Source of the DNA: Exiguobacterium aurantiacum
Lineage (GTDB): Bacteria > Bacillota > Bacilli > Exiguobacteriales > Exiguobacteriaceae
NCBI RefSeq assembly: GCF_001766415.1
Contig: NZ_MKXO01000001.1
Coordinates: forward strand, 62,001-126,000
Direction of reading: 5' to 3'
Length of the DNA stretch: 64,000 bases
The first letter of the stretch is position 1, and every line of letters begins with the position of its first letter. Shown here piece by piece: positions 1-9,490 of this stretch. The position numbers were made by a program, and so were the translations under genes. Under the pieces are notes generated by a model that was given only the letters and a program-made list of their open reading frames with translations, searched no databases and was not told where the DNA came from.

Positions 1-1351
1 TGAAGACCACACGATCTTGATCTATGACCTCGGTGGCGGTACGTTCGACGTCTCGATTCTCGAGCTTGGAGACGGCGTGTTTGAAGTCGTCGCGACAGCA
101 GGGGACAACCGACTCGGCGGAGACGACTTTGACCAAAAAGTCATCGATCACCTCGTATCCGAATTCAAGAAAGAGAACGGTATCGACCTCGCGCAAGACA
201 AGATGGCGCTCCAACGGTTGAAAGATGCGGCCGAGAAAGCGAAGAAAGACCTTTCAGGCGTGACAAGCGCACACATCAGCCTCCCGTTCATCACGGCAGG
301 GGCAGCAGGCCCGCTTCACCTTGAAACGACACTCACACGTGGGAAATTCGATGAGTTGACAGCAGACCTCGTCGAGCGCACGATGGAACCGACTCGTCGC
401 GCGTTGAAAGACTCAGGCCTCACGCCGTCTGACCTCGACAAGATCATTCTCGTCGGTGGTTCGACACGTATCCCAGCGGTCCAAAAAGCGATTCACGACT
501 TCACGAAGAAAGAGCCATTCAAAGGCGTTAACCCGGATGAAGTCGTTGCCCTCGGCGCAGCGATCCAAGGTGGCGTTCTTGCCGGTGACGTGAAAGACGT
601 CGTCCTTCTCGACGTGACTCCGCTTTCGCTCGGTATCGAGACGATGGGTGGCGTGATGACGAAGTTGATCGATCGCAACACGACGATTCCGACATCGAAA
701 TCACAAGTGTTCTCGACAGCGGCAGACAACCAGCCAGCCGTTGACATCCACGTCTTGCAAGGGGAACGCCCGATGGCGCCTGACAACAAGACGCTCGGTC
801 GTTTCCAATTGACGGACATCCCGCCGGCACCACGCGGTGTACCACAAGTCGAAGTCAAGTTCGACATCGATGCGAACGGAATCGTTCACGTATCGGCGAA
901 AGACCTCGGTACGAACAAAGAGCAGTCGATCACGATCCAGTCGTCTTCAGGTATCGACGAGGCTGAAATCGAGCGCATGGTGAAAGAAGCGGAAGCGAAC
1001 GCGGAAGCAGACAAACAGCGTAAAGAAGAAGCAGAGCTCCGTAACGAAACGGACCAACTCGTCTTCGCGACGGACAAGGCGATCAAAGACCTTGGAGATA
1101 AAGTCGACGCAACAGATAAAGACAAAGCCGAAGCAGCGAAAGAAAAAGCAAAATCAGCACTTGAAGGTACAGACCTCGAAGCAATCCGTACGGCGAAAGA
1201 TGAGCTATCTGAAGTCGTACAAGAATTGACGCAAAAAGTATATGCGAACATGGCTGAACAGCAAGGTGCTGAAGGCGCTGAGACACAAACAGAAGCGAAA
1301 GACGATAACGTCGTCGACGCGGAGTTTGAAGATCTCGACGATCGTAAATAA
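1..1351 (+). CDS. dnaK: Chaperone DnaK (Hsp70), 5' end cut by window
   Basis: ATP-dependent Hsp70 chaperone that folds and protects cytoplasmic proteins with DnaJ and GrpE. The reading frame is open from base 2, so the gene begins outside the window and roughly the first 160 residues are missing. The visible part starts just before the phosphate-binding motif DLGGGTFDV, followed by the second ATPase-lobe motif [11 protein letters not shown], the linker [14 protein letters not shown], the substrate-binding beta domain, and a helical lid ending in the acidic tail typical of DnaK ([11 protein letters not shown]). dnaJ follows after 109 bases with a hairpin between them. Identification is certain. 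Only the N-terminus is unseen. Confidence 0.98.
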   Translation, partial: EDHTILIYDLGGGTFDVSILELGDGVFEVVATAGDNRLGGDDFDQKVIDHLVSEFKKENGIDLAQDKMALQRLKDAAEKAKKDLSGVTSAHISLPFITAGAAGPLHLETTLTRGKFDELTADLVERTMEPTRRALKDSGLTPSDLDKIILVGGSTRIPAVQKAIHDFTKKEPFKGVNPDEVVALGAAIQGGVLAGDVKDVVLLDVTPLSLGIETMGGVMTKLIDRNTTIPTSKSQVFSTAADNQPAVDIHVLQGERPMAPDNKTLGRFQLTDIPPAPRGVPQVEVKFDIDANGIVHVSAKDLGTNKEQSITIQSSSGIDEAEIERMVKEAEANAEADKQRKEEAELRNETDQLVFATDKAIKDLGDKVDATDKDKAEAAKEKAKSALEGTDLEAIRTAKDELSEVVQELTQKVYANMAEQQGAEGAETQTEAKDDNVVDAEFEDLDDRK

Positions 1352-1373
1352 GGCAACCGATAGATTGGATGGC

Positions 1374-1397
1374 GCCAAAGCAGGTTTCTGCTTTGGC
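1374..1397 (+). other. Perfect hairpin between dnaK and dnaJ
   Basis: A perfect 10-bp inverted repeat (GCCAAAGCAG, loop GTTT, CTGCTTTGGC) lies 23 bases after the dnaK stop. It is followed by TCTTTCC rather than a clean U run, so it looks more like an mRNA-processing or partial-termination hairpin than a full terminator. That would fit a higher need for DnaK than DnaJ; this role is inference. Confidence 0.6.
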
Positions 1398-1460
1398 TCT
1401 TTCCATGTTAAGGTAGAATCGGTAAAATCGAACTTGAAACAGTAAAGAGGAGAGAGTAAC

Positions 1461-2567
1461 GTGGCGAAACGAGATTATTATGAAGTGCTTGGCCTAGACA
1501 AATCGGCCTCGGCGCAAGACATCAAACGGGCCTATCGCAAATTGGCACGGGAATATCATCCAGACATCAACCAAGAGCCGGATGCGGCGGATAAATTTAA
1601 AGAGCTCGGTGAGGCGTATGAAGTGCTGTCAGACGAGCAGAAACGGGCTCAATATGACCGCTTCGGATTTGAAGGAGCGAGCCAATTCGGAGGCGGCGGT
1701 GACTTCCAAGGCGGATTCGGCGACATCTTCGACATGTTCTTCGGCGGCGGCGGACGTCGTCAAGACCCGAACGCACCGCGACGCGGAGAAGATTATCAAT
1801 ACGTCGTCGACCTCGACTTCATGGAGAGCGTGACCGGTAAGACGGAAACGATCGACCTTGAGATCGAAGTCGAATGTGACACGTGTATGGGCAGTGGTGC
1901 CAAGCCGGGGACGAAACCAGAGACGTGCGGCCGTTGTGGCGGTAGCGGTGTCGAAACGGTCGAACAGAACACGGTGATCGGTCGCATGGTCAATCAGCGG
2001 ACGTGTAGCCAATGTCATGGAACAGGCAAGACGATCAAAGAGAAATGTACGACGTGCCATGGCTCTGGTCACGTCAAGAAGACACAGCAAGTCGAAGTCA
2101 AAATTCCTGCCGGTATCGATAACGGCCAACAAATCCGCATGTCCGGCAAAGGTGGTCCTGGCGCTAACGGTGGCCCGGCCGGCGATCTTTACATCGTCGT
2201 CCGCGTTCGGGCGCACGAAATCTTCGAGCGAGTCGACCAGCACATCTCGATGGAGATGCCGGTCACGTTCGCGCAAGCAGCACTCGGCGCCGAACTCGAA
2301 GTCCCGACCGTGCACGGCAAGGTCAGCTTGAAAGTGCCAGCCGGAACACAGACCGGATCGAAATTCCGTTTGCGTGGAAAAGGGATGCCGAGCGTTCGCG
2401 GCGGCGGCAACGGCGACCAGTACGTCAATATCGTCATCATGACACCGACGAACATGACAGATCGTCAAAAAGAATTGCTCCGCGAGTTTGAAGAAATCAG
2501 CGGAGAAGCGGGCGTGGAAGAACAGCACGGCCTCTTCCAAAAGATGAAAAAGTTTTTTAGCCAGTAA
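1461..2567 (+). CDS. dnaJ: Co-chaperone DnaJ (Hsp40)
   Basis: Stimulates the DnaK ATPase and delivers unfolded clients. The 368-residue protein has the full class I layout: a J domain with the HPD motif near residue 34, a Gly/Phe-rich segment at about residues 70-100, four CxxCxGxG zinc-binding repeats ([32 protein letters not shown]) at about 140-210, and two C-terminal beta-sandwich domains. The start is a GTG preceded by a strong AGGAGAGAG ribosome-binding site. It follows dnaK and precedes prmA by 18 bases, as in Bacillus heat-shock operons. Confidence 0.97.
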   Translation: MAKRDYYEVLGLDKSASAQDIKRAYRKLAREYHPDINQEPDAADKFKELGEAYEVLSDEQKRAQYDRFGFEGASQFGGGGDFQGGFGDIFDMFFGGGGRRQDPNAPRRGEDYQYVVDLDFMESVTGKTETIDLEIEVECDTCMGSGAKPGTKPETCGRCGGSGVETVEQNTVIGRMVNQRTCSQCHGTGKTIKEKCTTCHGSGHVKKTQQVEVKIPAGIDNGQQIRMSGKGGPGANGGPAGDLYIVVRVRAHEIFERVDQHISMEMPVTFAQAALGAELEVPTVHGKVSLKVPAGTQTGSKFRLRGKGMPSVRGGGNGDQYVNIVIMTPTNMTDRQKELLREFEEISGEAGVEEQHGLFQKMKKFFSQ

Positions 2568-2585
2568 AAGGAGCGTGTACAAGCG

Positions 2586-3524
2586 ATGAAATGGTCTGAA
2601 ATTTGTGTCCACACGACACAGCAGGCAGTCGAAGCCGTATCAAATTTACTACATGAAGTGGGGGCACAAGGTGTCGTCATCGAGGACGTCGAAGACTACG
2701 ACCGGATGATGGCAGAAGATCATTTCGGAGAGATTTGGGACGAATCCGGCCGTGATACGTATCCAACGTCGGGTGTTCACGTGAAAGCGTACGTTCCTGT
2801 CTCAGGCGACTTACCGGACACGCTCTCGACACTGAAAAAAGAAATTGAACGGCTACGCAATATCTTTGAAGTCGGCGCCGGTACCGTGACGGCGCTCGAG
2901 ATGGATGAGGAGGACTGGGCCCACTCGTGGAAGCAGTACTATAAACCGGTCAAAATCTCGCAACACCTCACGATCGTTCCGCTGTGGGAAGAATACGTGC
3001 CACAACCGGAAGAGAACGTGATCTTGCTCGACCCGGGTATGGCGTTCGGGACCGGGACGCACCCGACGACGATGCTGTGCATTCAAGCGATCGAGAACTA
3101 TATCCAACCGGGTGACCGCTTGATCGATGTCGGGACGGGCTCAGGCGTACTTGCCATCGCGGCGGCGAAGCTTGGCGCGGAACGAGTCGAGGCGCTCGAT
3201 TTGGATGCGGTCGCGGTCGAATCGGCCCGCCAAAACGTCGAGACGAACGGCGTTCTAGACGTCGTCGACGTCAAGACGGGTGATTTGTTGAAAGGGATGA
3301 GCGGTGAGTATGACTTGATCGTCGCCAACATTTTAGCTGACGTCATCATGCTGTTCGTTGACGATGCTTACGTGCGCGTCAAACCAGGCGGCTATTTCAT
3401 CACGTCGGGCATCATCGGCCAAAAACGAGATGAAGTGACGGCAGCGCTCAAGGCGGCTGGATTCTCGATCGAAGAGACGCGAGTCATGGAAGACTGGGTC
3501 GCCATCATCGCGAAGAAGGGGTAA
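2586..3524 (+). CDS. prmA: Ribosomal protein L11 methyltransferase
   Basis: SAM-dependent enzyme that methylates ribosomal protein L11. The 312-residue sequence has the PrmA N-terminal alpha/beta domain and a Rossmann methyltransferase domain with motif I DVGTGSGVLAIAA near residue 180 and the later motif VANILADV. The length matches B. subtilis YqeT. It sits 18 bases after dnaJ and 3 bases before rsmE, so it is probably translated from the distal part of the heat-shock transcript. Confidence 0.95.
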   Translation: MKWSEICVHTTQQAVEAVSNLLHEVGAQGVVIEDVEDYDRMMAEDHFGEIWDESGRDTYPTSGVHVKAYVPVSGDLPDTLSTLKKEIERLRNIFEVGAGTVTALEMDEEDWAHSWKQYYKPVKISQHLTIVPLWEEYVPQPEENVILLDPGMAFGTGTHPTTMLCIQAIENYIQPGDRLIDVGTGSGVLAIAAAKLGAERVEALDLDAVAVESARQNVETNGVLDVVDVKTGDLLKGMSGEYDLIVANILADVIMLFVDDAYVRVKPGGYFITSGIIGQKRDEVTAALKAAGFSIEETRVMEDWVAIIAKKG

Positions 3525-3527
3525 GCC

Positions 3528-4274
3528 ATGCAACGCTATTTCTTACAACGTGATGCGTTTAAAACAGACACGGTCGCATTGCCGCAAGACGTCGTCCATC
3601 ATATCGGGACGGTGTTGCGGGCGGGACCGGGTTATCAGATGGTGTTGTTAGACGGTACAGGTGTCGAGTACGTCTGTGAGGTGGTCGCGCTCGAAAAAAA
3701 ATCGGGGACGGCAAAAGTACTCGAAGCGCGGCAGGCGACGACTGAACTGCCCGTTGATGTGACGCTCGCCTACGCACTGCCGAAAGGTGATAAAGTCGAG
3801 CTCGTCGCTCAGAAGGCGACTGAGCTCGGGTTGCATCACTTGAAGTTATTTGAGTCGAAACGATCGGTCGCGAAATGGGACGCTAAAAAAGCCCCGAAGA
3901 AAGTCGATCGCTTGCAGAAGATCATGCAAGAAGCGGCCGAACAGTCGTACCGTGCCGTCGTACCGACGTGCGCGTACGTCTCGTCGCGTGACCTGTTAGA
4001 CGACTTTTCTAATTACGATGTGGTCGTCATCGCTTATGAAGAGTCGGCGAAGCAAGGTGAACAAGCGGCGCTCGCGGCTGTCTTCAAAGCGCTTGAACGC
4101 GGACAGCGTCTCCTGCTGATCGTCGGTCCTGAAGGCGGATTTGACGAGCAGGAGATTGACGCCTGGACGAATCAAGGCGCGCGTCCGTGTGCGTTCGGTC
4201 CCCGGATTTTGCGCACCGAGACGGCTCCGCTCTATGCGTTAGCGGCGTTGTCGTATGCGCTTGAATTGAAGTGA
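3528..4274 (+). CDS. rsmE: 16S rRNA (uracil-1498-N3)-methyltransferase
   Basis: SPOUT-class enzyme that makes m3U1498 in 16S rRNA. The 248-residue protein has the N-terminal PUA-like RNA-binding part and the C-terminal knotted SAM-binding part, with the family motifs GPEGGFDEQE (about residue 200) and LRTETAPLYAL near the end. It starts 3 bases after prmA and is followed by a strong terminator, so it closes this operon. In B. subtilis mtaB normally follows, and it is not present here. Confidence 0.95.
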   Translation: MQRYFLQRDAFKTDTVALPQDVVHHIGTVLRAGPGYQMVLLDGTGVEYVCEVVALEKKSGTAKVLEARQATTELPVDVTLAYALPKGDKVELVAQKATELGLHHLKLFESKRSVAKWDAKKAPKKVDRLQKIMQEAAEQSYRAVVPTCAYVSSRDLLDDFSNYDVVVIAYEESAKQGEQAALAAVFKALERGQRLLLIVGPEGGFDEQEIDAWTNQGARPCAFGPRILRTETAPLYALAALSYALELK

Positions 4275-4279
4275 ACACG

Positions 4280-4315
4280 AAATCAGCTCCCGCAAACTGC
4301 GGGAGCTGATTTTAT
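4280..4315 (+). terminator. Terminator after rsmE
   Basis: A perfect 15-bp inverted repeat (4280-4294 with 4298-4312, loop AAC) starts 5 bases after the rsmE stop and ends in a short T stretch on the plus strand. It closes the dnaK-rsmE transcript. Confidence 0.85.
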
Positions 4316-4334
4316 GTTTAATGACCACATGACA

Positions 4335-4362
4335 AGAGCCCTCGTCTAGGCGAGGGCTCTTC
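4335..4362 (-). terminator. Terminator after the minus-strand protease
   Basis: A perfect 10-bp stem (AGAGCCCTCG with CGAGGGCTCT, 6-base loop) lies 12 bases beyond the stop of the convergent protease gene. The trailing U run is short on either strand. It most likely terminates the protease transcript and may act in both directions. Confidence 0.65.
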
Positions 4363-4373
4363 TTCATGACCGA

Positions 4374-7300
4374 TTATTTTTTGAACAACGTGATCGTCTT
4401 CGTCGTCACGTTGCCGGCGAGGTCGACCGCTTCGAACGTGAACGTATTCTCTCCTGACGTCACAGGAAGCGTGACTTTTTCAGTTCTTGAGAAAGCGCGC
4501 ATCTCGTAAGGTGCTTTTAGTGCCTGGCTGAATTTCAAATCACCGTTCACGAGGAGCTTCACTTCATCAAAATTATCTTTGACAGTCACGTTGACGTTGA
4601 CCGCAGTTTGTTTTTTCCCGATTTGTTTCGGTAGTTTCCCGATCTCGATGACGGCTGGTGTCGCATCGACGAAAATCGTCCGTTGGAAGTTGGCGACGTT
4701 TCCAGCCGCATCCTCAGCTACGAAGCGGAGTTTGTGCACGCCGTCTATAAATGTCCGATTCGTACTGAAGTCATACCGTTTCGTTGTTTCATTCCATGTG
4801 AGCGGGACATCAATCCCATCGACTTGGAATGAGTTGATGTTTGATGCGTCTTGAATCGATCCTTTGATGGGGACGATTGACGTCGCGTAAGGTGACAAAG
4901 CGAGCGGCGCGTCCAAGAAGACGCCAGGTTTTTCTGAATCCGTCGAATAGGCGACTGTTTTGGTCGTGCTATTTCCGGCATGGTCGGTGACGCGGACGCT
5001 GACTTCATCGGTCTCACTAAGTGGCGACGTGAAGGCATGACTGGCCGACCCGTTTGCAAGTTTGGCGACAGACTTACCGTTCAAGAAGTATTCGACAGAA
5101 TGGATACCAGAGAAGTCGTCGTTCGCTTTTACGGACAAACTGTCATCTTGCCACTTCGCCGAGAACGTCGGATCTGTATAGTCGACTTTAACCGGGAAGC
5201 GGAGCGTCTGTGCCTCTTTTTTCATGTAATCGATGCTCGCTTCGATCTCATAGAAGTACTTGCCGGCCGGGGCCGGGTTACCGTTCAATCGTCCGTCCCA
5301 TTTGTAGTCGGCTGAGTAGTAGTAAGGTGTATTGCGTCCGCCATCGAAGTAGTTTTTACGCAACTCGTCATCTTGCCGGAGCGTGCGGACGACATCGCCT
5401 GACTCGTCGACGATGCGATATTTGACGTCTTTGGCGTTACGAAGGAGCGAGAAGACCGGTGTCGCCACATCTTTTACGTTGTCCCCGTCAGGAGAGAACG
5501 CGATTGCGTCGGAAGTGAACGACTCATCTAGGTTCATGCCCAAATAATTCCCTGTCTGATCGACCATTCCAGCCGTCTGATAGAACGATCCTGATTCATA
5601 GATGGAAGCGTCAAAGATTGGTGCTTTGCCCCAGTCGCCTTCGAAACCGACGAACGGTACGACGAGTCCTGGATTGCCTTCTGCCCCGTTCACATCGGTC
5701 AAGCGCACGAAACCGTCGACGAAATAGCCGTTTTCAAATACGTCTTTGGCCGAGACGAGACCGCTCAGCGTCTTTGGATTGAGAACCTGCGCTTTCGAGA
5801 CGTCGAGCGCGATTTTGAGTTCTACTGTTTGCTTCGCTTTCAGTTTGACCGTACTTGCTTTCTTCCCGTTGATCGTCACGCTGGCGTTTTGGAGTGGTTG
5901 GGCCTCCATCGCATTTTGAATCGTCCCGGCCGTCCGTTCGATGGCGAGGTCGGTCTGAAGTGAAGACAAAACATCGTATGACACGGCTTTGTCGGATAAG
6001 TTCTCGACAACAAGGGTGAACGTCGCTTTGCTTCGGTTGAGTTCTTTTAAGGCAACTTTTGCTTCTTTTGTTGTCTTTTCATAGGCGACGGCTGGCGTTG
6101 AGACGGCCGCGTGCAATTGCATCAAACCGGCTCCTCCCCGACGCGGCGTGTATGGGAGGTTCTGATTCAACTGTTGGTTGTATGGACCGATATCAGTCAC
6201 GGCTTTCGATGTGTTGATCAACAAATTCTTCGCCATCGTTACCCGAGCCGTACCGCTTAAAGCGAACTCGCGGTCGACACGTTCGAGCACGAGCGCGGCG
6301 CCTCCTGCGACGTGTGGTGCAGCCATCGACGTTCCGCTCATCAATCCGTATTGATCGTCATTCAACGTCGAGAAGATTTGTCCGCCTGGCGCCGAGATTT
6401 CAGGTTTGAAATCGAGGTTTGGTGTCACACCCCACGAAGTGAAGTTAGACAGTGAACCGGCTGCACGGTTAGCGACGCTAATGCGGTCACCTGCGAATTT
6501 AATGTTCATTTGTTCACCGGCAACGAGTCGCTGTTGAAGCTCATTTCCGTCTTTAATGCTGAGTGACGCCATCGGGATTTGTGGGTTCGCTAGCGCCATA
6601 CTGACGTAATCACCATGACCGACGGCACCGCGGACGATGACACCGGCAGCCCCGTTCGCTTCGGCTGTCTTTTGAATGTTCGAGTAGAAATAGGCGCCGT
6701 CACGCACCGCGAAGACGATCTTCCCTTTCACGTCTTTCCCGACGTATTGACCAGGCTGTCCGTCACCGACATGGACGAGTTCATAGTCCCCGTTCGTGAA
6801 AGCTGGGCCATCTTGTTTCTTCCATCCGATTTTATCGGTCTTGTCACCGGATTGAATCGAGAAAGCGTCCAATTGGATTTGGTCGTTCTCGAGTGAGGCG
6901 ACTGAAGTCGAGGCCGAGCTCACGCTCGGAGCGCCGACGACGCCGGTATCCGGATTGTTCGCATAAGGGAGATCGTATCCGTTTCCGAAGTACGCCGAGT
7001 TACCAGCTGAGATCGACATGAAGACACCGTTATCGACAGCACGCTGTACCGCTTGTTGCTCGGGTGAGTCGGCATCGACGAAACCGGCCGTCGATCCGAG
7101 ACTCATATTGATGACGTCGGCGCCGAGTTTGATGGCATCGTCGATCGCTTTAATATAGATATCGCCGTACGTCGAGGCGTAGTTCGGGTCGTTGCTGAAT
7201 ACTTTGAGACCGAGTACTTGCGATTCTGGAGCGACACCTTTCAAACCGCCAGTCGCCTCATCCCCGTTGGCCGCGACCGTACCCGATACGTGCATCCCGT

Positions 7301-8042
7301 GCATCGAGGCGCCAGGGGAATCATCGCGAATATCATCGTTCTCGTCGTAATAGTTATAAGCATAAGGAACTTTCTCGTTTATGTAGGCTCCCGGCAAACC
7401 GAACTCACTGACTGCCGCCTCGACCTCGCCTTGCGTGAGCTCCGCTTTTGTATCGTCGGTTAAGCGGAAGTCGCGATGGTCTGCATCGACACCCGTATCG
7501 ATGACGGCGACGATCGTTCCTTCGCCGGTATACCCATAGTCGCCCCATGTCTGTTGCGATTGGACCATGCCGTTACTCGTTACCATATCCGGTTTGACCT
7601 CGGGACGCTCGTATTCATTGACGATATGGACGTGAGCGACTTCAGGTAACGCTTCAACTTTCTGGACGTCTGTAGCCGAGAGCAGCGTACTGAATCCGTT
7701 GAAGACGGTCGTGAACTCTCCAATCGTTTCTGCTTTCACACCTTTTTTTGAGATGGCGGCTTTCGCTTTTTTCTGTTCGGCTTTGACGAGCCCGTGAGCA
7801 TTGTCTTTCTCGGCCTTCGTCAATTCATTGAATTTTTTCCCTTTCTTTTTTGCTTGTTCGATGGCAGGTGCACCGACGAGTTCGACGACGACACGCAATT
7901 TTTCTTGCTTGTCGGCGATCTCAGCGTTCGGCGTAACGGATCGTTTGGCAAGTACCGGATCTGTTCCGAGTCCGAGCAGCCCAGGTGTCAACGCCAGGCA
8001 TGTCGCAAGGGAGACGTTTACATAAAATTTAAAGTTTGGCAA
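4374..8042 (-). CDS. Large secreted subtilisin-family (S8) serine protease, Vpr/C5a-peptidase type
   Basis: Extracellular serine protease of about 1222 residues. The N-terminus has a signal peptide with probable cleavage after VLA near residue 32, then an inhibitor-I9-like propeptide (about 48-145). The S8 catalytic triad is visible: Asp182 in AVIDTGVD, His248 in HGMHVSG, Ser572 in SGTSMAAPHVAGG, plus Asn348 in SAGN. A PA domain is inserted at about 420-515. After the catalytic domain come a Fn3-like segment, a FlgD-like segment (SPDGDNVKD then APAGKYFYEI) and Ig-like repeats. There is no LPXTG anchor. I chose the TTG at 8042 because GGAGGA lies 9 bases upstream and the signal peptide follows at once. 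An ATG at 8222 in frame would add 60 residues without a signal peptide. The gene sits alone between operons. The substrate is unknown. Confidence 0.9.
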   Translation of the reverse strand: MPNFKFYVNVSLATCLALTPGLLGLGTDPVLAKRSVTPNAEIADKQEKLRVVVELVGAPAIEQAKKKGKKFNELTKAEKDNAHGLVKAEQKKAKAAISKKGVKAETIGEFTTVFNGFSTLLSATDVQKVEALPEVAHVHIVNEYERPEVKPDMVTSNGMVQSQQTWGDYGYTGEGTIVAVIDTGVDADHRDFRLTDDTKAELTQGEVEAAVSEFGLPGAYINEKVPYAYNYYDENDDIRDDSPGASMHGMHVSGTVAANGDEATGGLKGVAPESQVLGLKVFSNDPNYASTYGDIYIKAIDDAIKLGADVINMSLGSTAGFVDADSPEQQAVQRAVDNGVFMSISAGNSAYFGNGYDLPYANNPDTGVVGAPSVSSASTSVASLENDQIQLDAFSIQSGDKTDKIGWKKQDGPAFTNGDYELVHVGDGQPGQYVGKDVKGKIVFAVRDGAYFYSNIQKTAEANGAAGVIVRGAVGHGDYVSMALANPQIPMASLSIKDGNELQQRLVAGEQMNIKFAGDRISVANRAAGSLSNFTSWGVTPNLDFKPEISAPGGQIFSTLNDDQYGLMSGTSMAAPHVAGGAALVLERVDREFALSGTARVTMAKNLLINTSKAVTDIGPYNQQLNQNLPYTPRRGGAGLMQLHAAVSTPAVAYEKTTKEAKVALKELNRSKATFTLVVENLSDKAVSYDVLSSLQTDLAIERTAGTIQNAMEAQPLQNASVTINGKKASTVKLKAKQTVELKIALDVSKAQVLNPKTLSGLVSAKDVFENGYFVDGFVRLTDVNGAEGNPGLVVPFVGFEGDWGKAPIFDASIYESGSFYQTAGMVDQTGNYLGMNLDESFTSDAIAFSPDGDNVKDVATPVFSLLRNAKDVKYRIVDESGDVVRTLRQDDELRKNYFDGGRNTPYYYSADYKWDGRLNGNPAPAGKYFYEIEASIDYMKKEAQTLRFPVKVDYTDPTFSAKWQDDSLSVKANDDFSGIHSVEYFLNGKSVAKLANGSASHAFTSPLSETDEVSVRVTDHAGNSTTKTVAYSTDSEKPGVFLDAPLALSPYATSIVPIKGSIQDASNINSFQVDGIDVPLTWNETTKRYDFSTNRTFIDGVHKLRFVAEDAAGNVANFQRTIFVDATPAVIEIGKLPKQIGKKQTAVNVNVTVKDNFDEVKLLVNGDLKFSQALKAPYEMRAFSRTEKVTLPVTSGENTFTFEAVDLAGNVTTKTITLFKK

Positions 8043-8380
8043 TTTGAAAATCCTCCAATCGTTTAATTGAGAAGTATATGTATTTGTGGAAAATGATAGC
8101 TGAATACAGGGCGATAATCGCTCGTTTTTTTCGAAAACAAGGTAATGAATTTGAACAAATTTAAAAATTCTGACAATTACTTTCGGCCTATCTTTTACTA
8201 AAATAGCTAGGTCTAAATTCACGCGTTCAACTCAAGTTTCAAAATTTGGGCGTGATATGCCCTCGAATAAAATGATTCGAACAATTCGCTTGAGATTTTT
8301 TTTGAAAATTGGTATGGTCTGAATAGATAAAACATATAAAACTTATCGACATAGTCGGAATAAAGCGATGGGGTGGAGCA
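8043..8380. other. Divergent intergenic region between the protease and the SAM-recycling operon
   Basis: 338 AT-rich bases without a gene. On the minus strand a weak promoter-like pair (TTGTCA at 8176-8171, 17-base spacer, CAAATT at 8153-8148) may serve the protease. Towards the plus-strand operon there are three inverted repeats in a row: CTCAAG/CTTGAG (8231-8236 and 8289-8294), GGGC/GCCC (8248-8251 and 8259-8262) and TCGAAT/ATTCGA (8263-8268 and 8275-8280). They lie just upstream of the candidate promoter and could be operator sites; no regulator is assigned. Confidence 0.5.
8290..8318 (+). promoter_or_regulatory. Candidate promoter of the methyltransferase-luxS-mccAB operon
   Basis: TTGAGA at 8290-8295, a 17-base spacer and TATGGT at 8313-8318 resemble a vegetative promoter about 60 bases before the first start codon. 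The -35 box overlaps the right arm of an inverted repeat (8289-8294), which would allow repression. The match is moderate. Confidence 0.45.
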
Positions 8381-9025
8381 ATGGGATTACAGTTCATGGA
8401 CATTTTTAAGGAATGGGCAACGCAATACGACACGACCGTGGCCGGACATGACGAGCAATATAAAGAAGTGTTCGCAGGTTATGAGGAGATGTTGAGCGAG
8501 GTCGTGGATCATCTCGAAGGGAAGGTTATGGAGTTCGGAGTCGGGACCGGGAACTTAAGTATGAAGATTTTAGAACGTCACGAGCTGGTTGCGGTCGAAC
8601 CGTCACCGGAGATGCGGGCTGTCGCCGCCGAAAAACTTGAGATTGATATTATCGACGGTGACTTTTTAAACTATCCGACGACAGAGCAGATAGATACGAT
8701 CGTGTCGTCATACGCGTTTCACCATCTGACGGATGAAGAGAAACGGACAGCGATTCAAGGTTACGTCGAGCAGCTCGATTCACCGCGATTCGTCTTACTC
8801 GACACGATGTTCGCCTCACAAAAGGCGAAGCGAGACATTCTCGACTGGGCGAGCATGAACGGTTACGACGATTTAATCGAAGACTTGAATCGTGAGTTTT
8901 ATCCGTACACGCAAACGATCCAAGCAATGCTCGAAGCGAACGGCTATACGGTCTCGCTGACACAAAAAAATAAATTCGTCTGGCTCGTCGTGGCCACGAA
9001 ACAATCTGGAGGAACTCAATCATGA
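8381..9025 (+). CDS. yrrT: SAM-dependent methyltransferase, YrrT-like
   Basis: Putative class I methyltransferase of 214 residues. Motif I is [12 protein letters not shown] (about residues 50-61), and the N-terminus ([17 protein letters not shown]) matches YrrT, the first gene of the B. subtilis methionine-to-cysteine operon. Its substrate is not known; the context suggests a link to SAM turnover. The start ATG has GGGTGGAG upstream. Its stop overlaps the luxS start by 4 bases (ATGA), so the two are translationally coupled. Confidence 0.82.
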   Translation: MGLQFMDIFKEWATQYDTTVAGHDEQYKEVFAGYEEMLSEVVDHLEGKVMEFGVGTGNLSMKILERHELVAVEPSPEMRAVAAEKLEIDIIDGDFLNYPTTEQIDTIVSSYAFHHLTDEEKRTAIQGYVEQLDSPRFVLLDTMFASQKAKRDILDWASMNGYDDLIEDLNREFYPYTQTIQAMLEANGYTVSLTQKNKFVWLVVATKQSGGTQS

Positions 9026-9489
9026 AAAGTTATAAAGTCGAAAGTTTTAATTTGGACCATACAAAAGTACAAGCGCCTTACGTCCGTTTAGCGGGTGTGA
9101 AAAAAGGGACGGCCGATACGATCTATAAATACGACATTCGTTTCATCCAACCGAACGAGGGACTCATGCCGATGCGGGCCGTCCATTCGCTCGAGCACTT
9201 GATCGCTGAGAACAGCCGCAGTCACTCGGACCAAATCATCGACGTCTCGCCGATGGGTTGCCAGACTGGTTTTTATTGGACGATGTTGAACGATGGAGAC
9301 TACGAAGCGATGCTCGACCTCGTCGAGGCGACACTCCGTGATGCAGCAAATGCGACGGAGTTGCCGGCGCAAAACCCGATCCAATGCGGTAGCGCCAACC
9401 ACCACGACTTTGAGGGCGCAAAAAAATTAGCGGCCGACATGCTCGCGAAACGTGACGAGTGGCACATCATCTTTAAGGACGAGGCGTAA
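9022..9489 (+). CDS. luxS: S-ribosylhomocysteine lyase LuxS
   Basis: Splits S-ribosylhomocysteine into homocysteine and DPD, the precursor of autoinducer-2. The 155-residue length is normal. The metal-binding HxxEH motif is HSLEH (His55, Glu58, His59), the third ligand is in [11 protein letters not shown] (Cys122), and the catalytic Cys80 lies in MGCQTG. It overlaps the methyltransferase gene by 4 bases and is followed one base later by mccA, so its product homocysteine is the substrate of the next enzyme. In the B. subtilis operon mtnN occupies this slot. Confidence 0.97.
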   Translation: MKSYKVESFNLDHTKVQAPYVRLAGVKKGTADTIYKYDIRFIQPNEGLMPMRAVHSLEHLIAENSRSHSDQIIDVSPMGCQTGFYWTMLNDGDYEAMLDLVEATLRDAANATELPAQNPIQCGSANHHDFEGAKKLAADMLAKRDEWHIIFKDEA

Positions 9490-9490
9490 T

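Noticed and set aside
1629-2612. A 327-codon open frame on the minus strand opposite dnaJ
   Set aside because: It mirrors the codon pattern of dnaJ, has no recognisable domain and no ribosome-binding site.
7996-8042. Possible lipobox (LATC) in the protease signal peptide
   Set aside because: Thr before Cys does not fit a lipobox and a good signal peptidase I site follows near residue 32.
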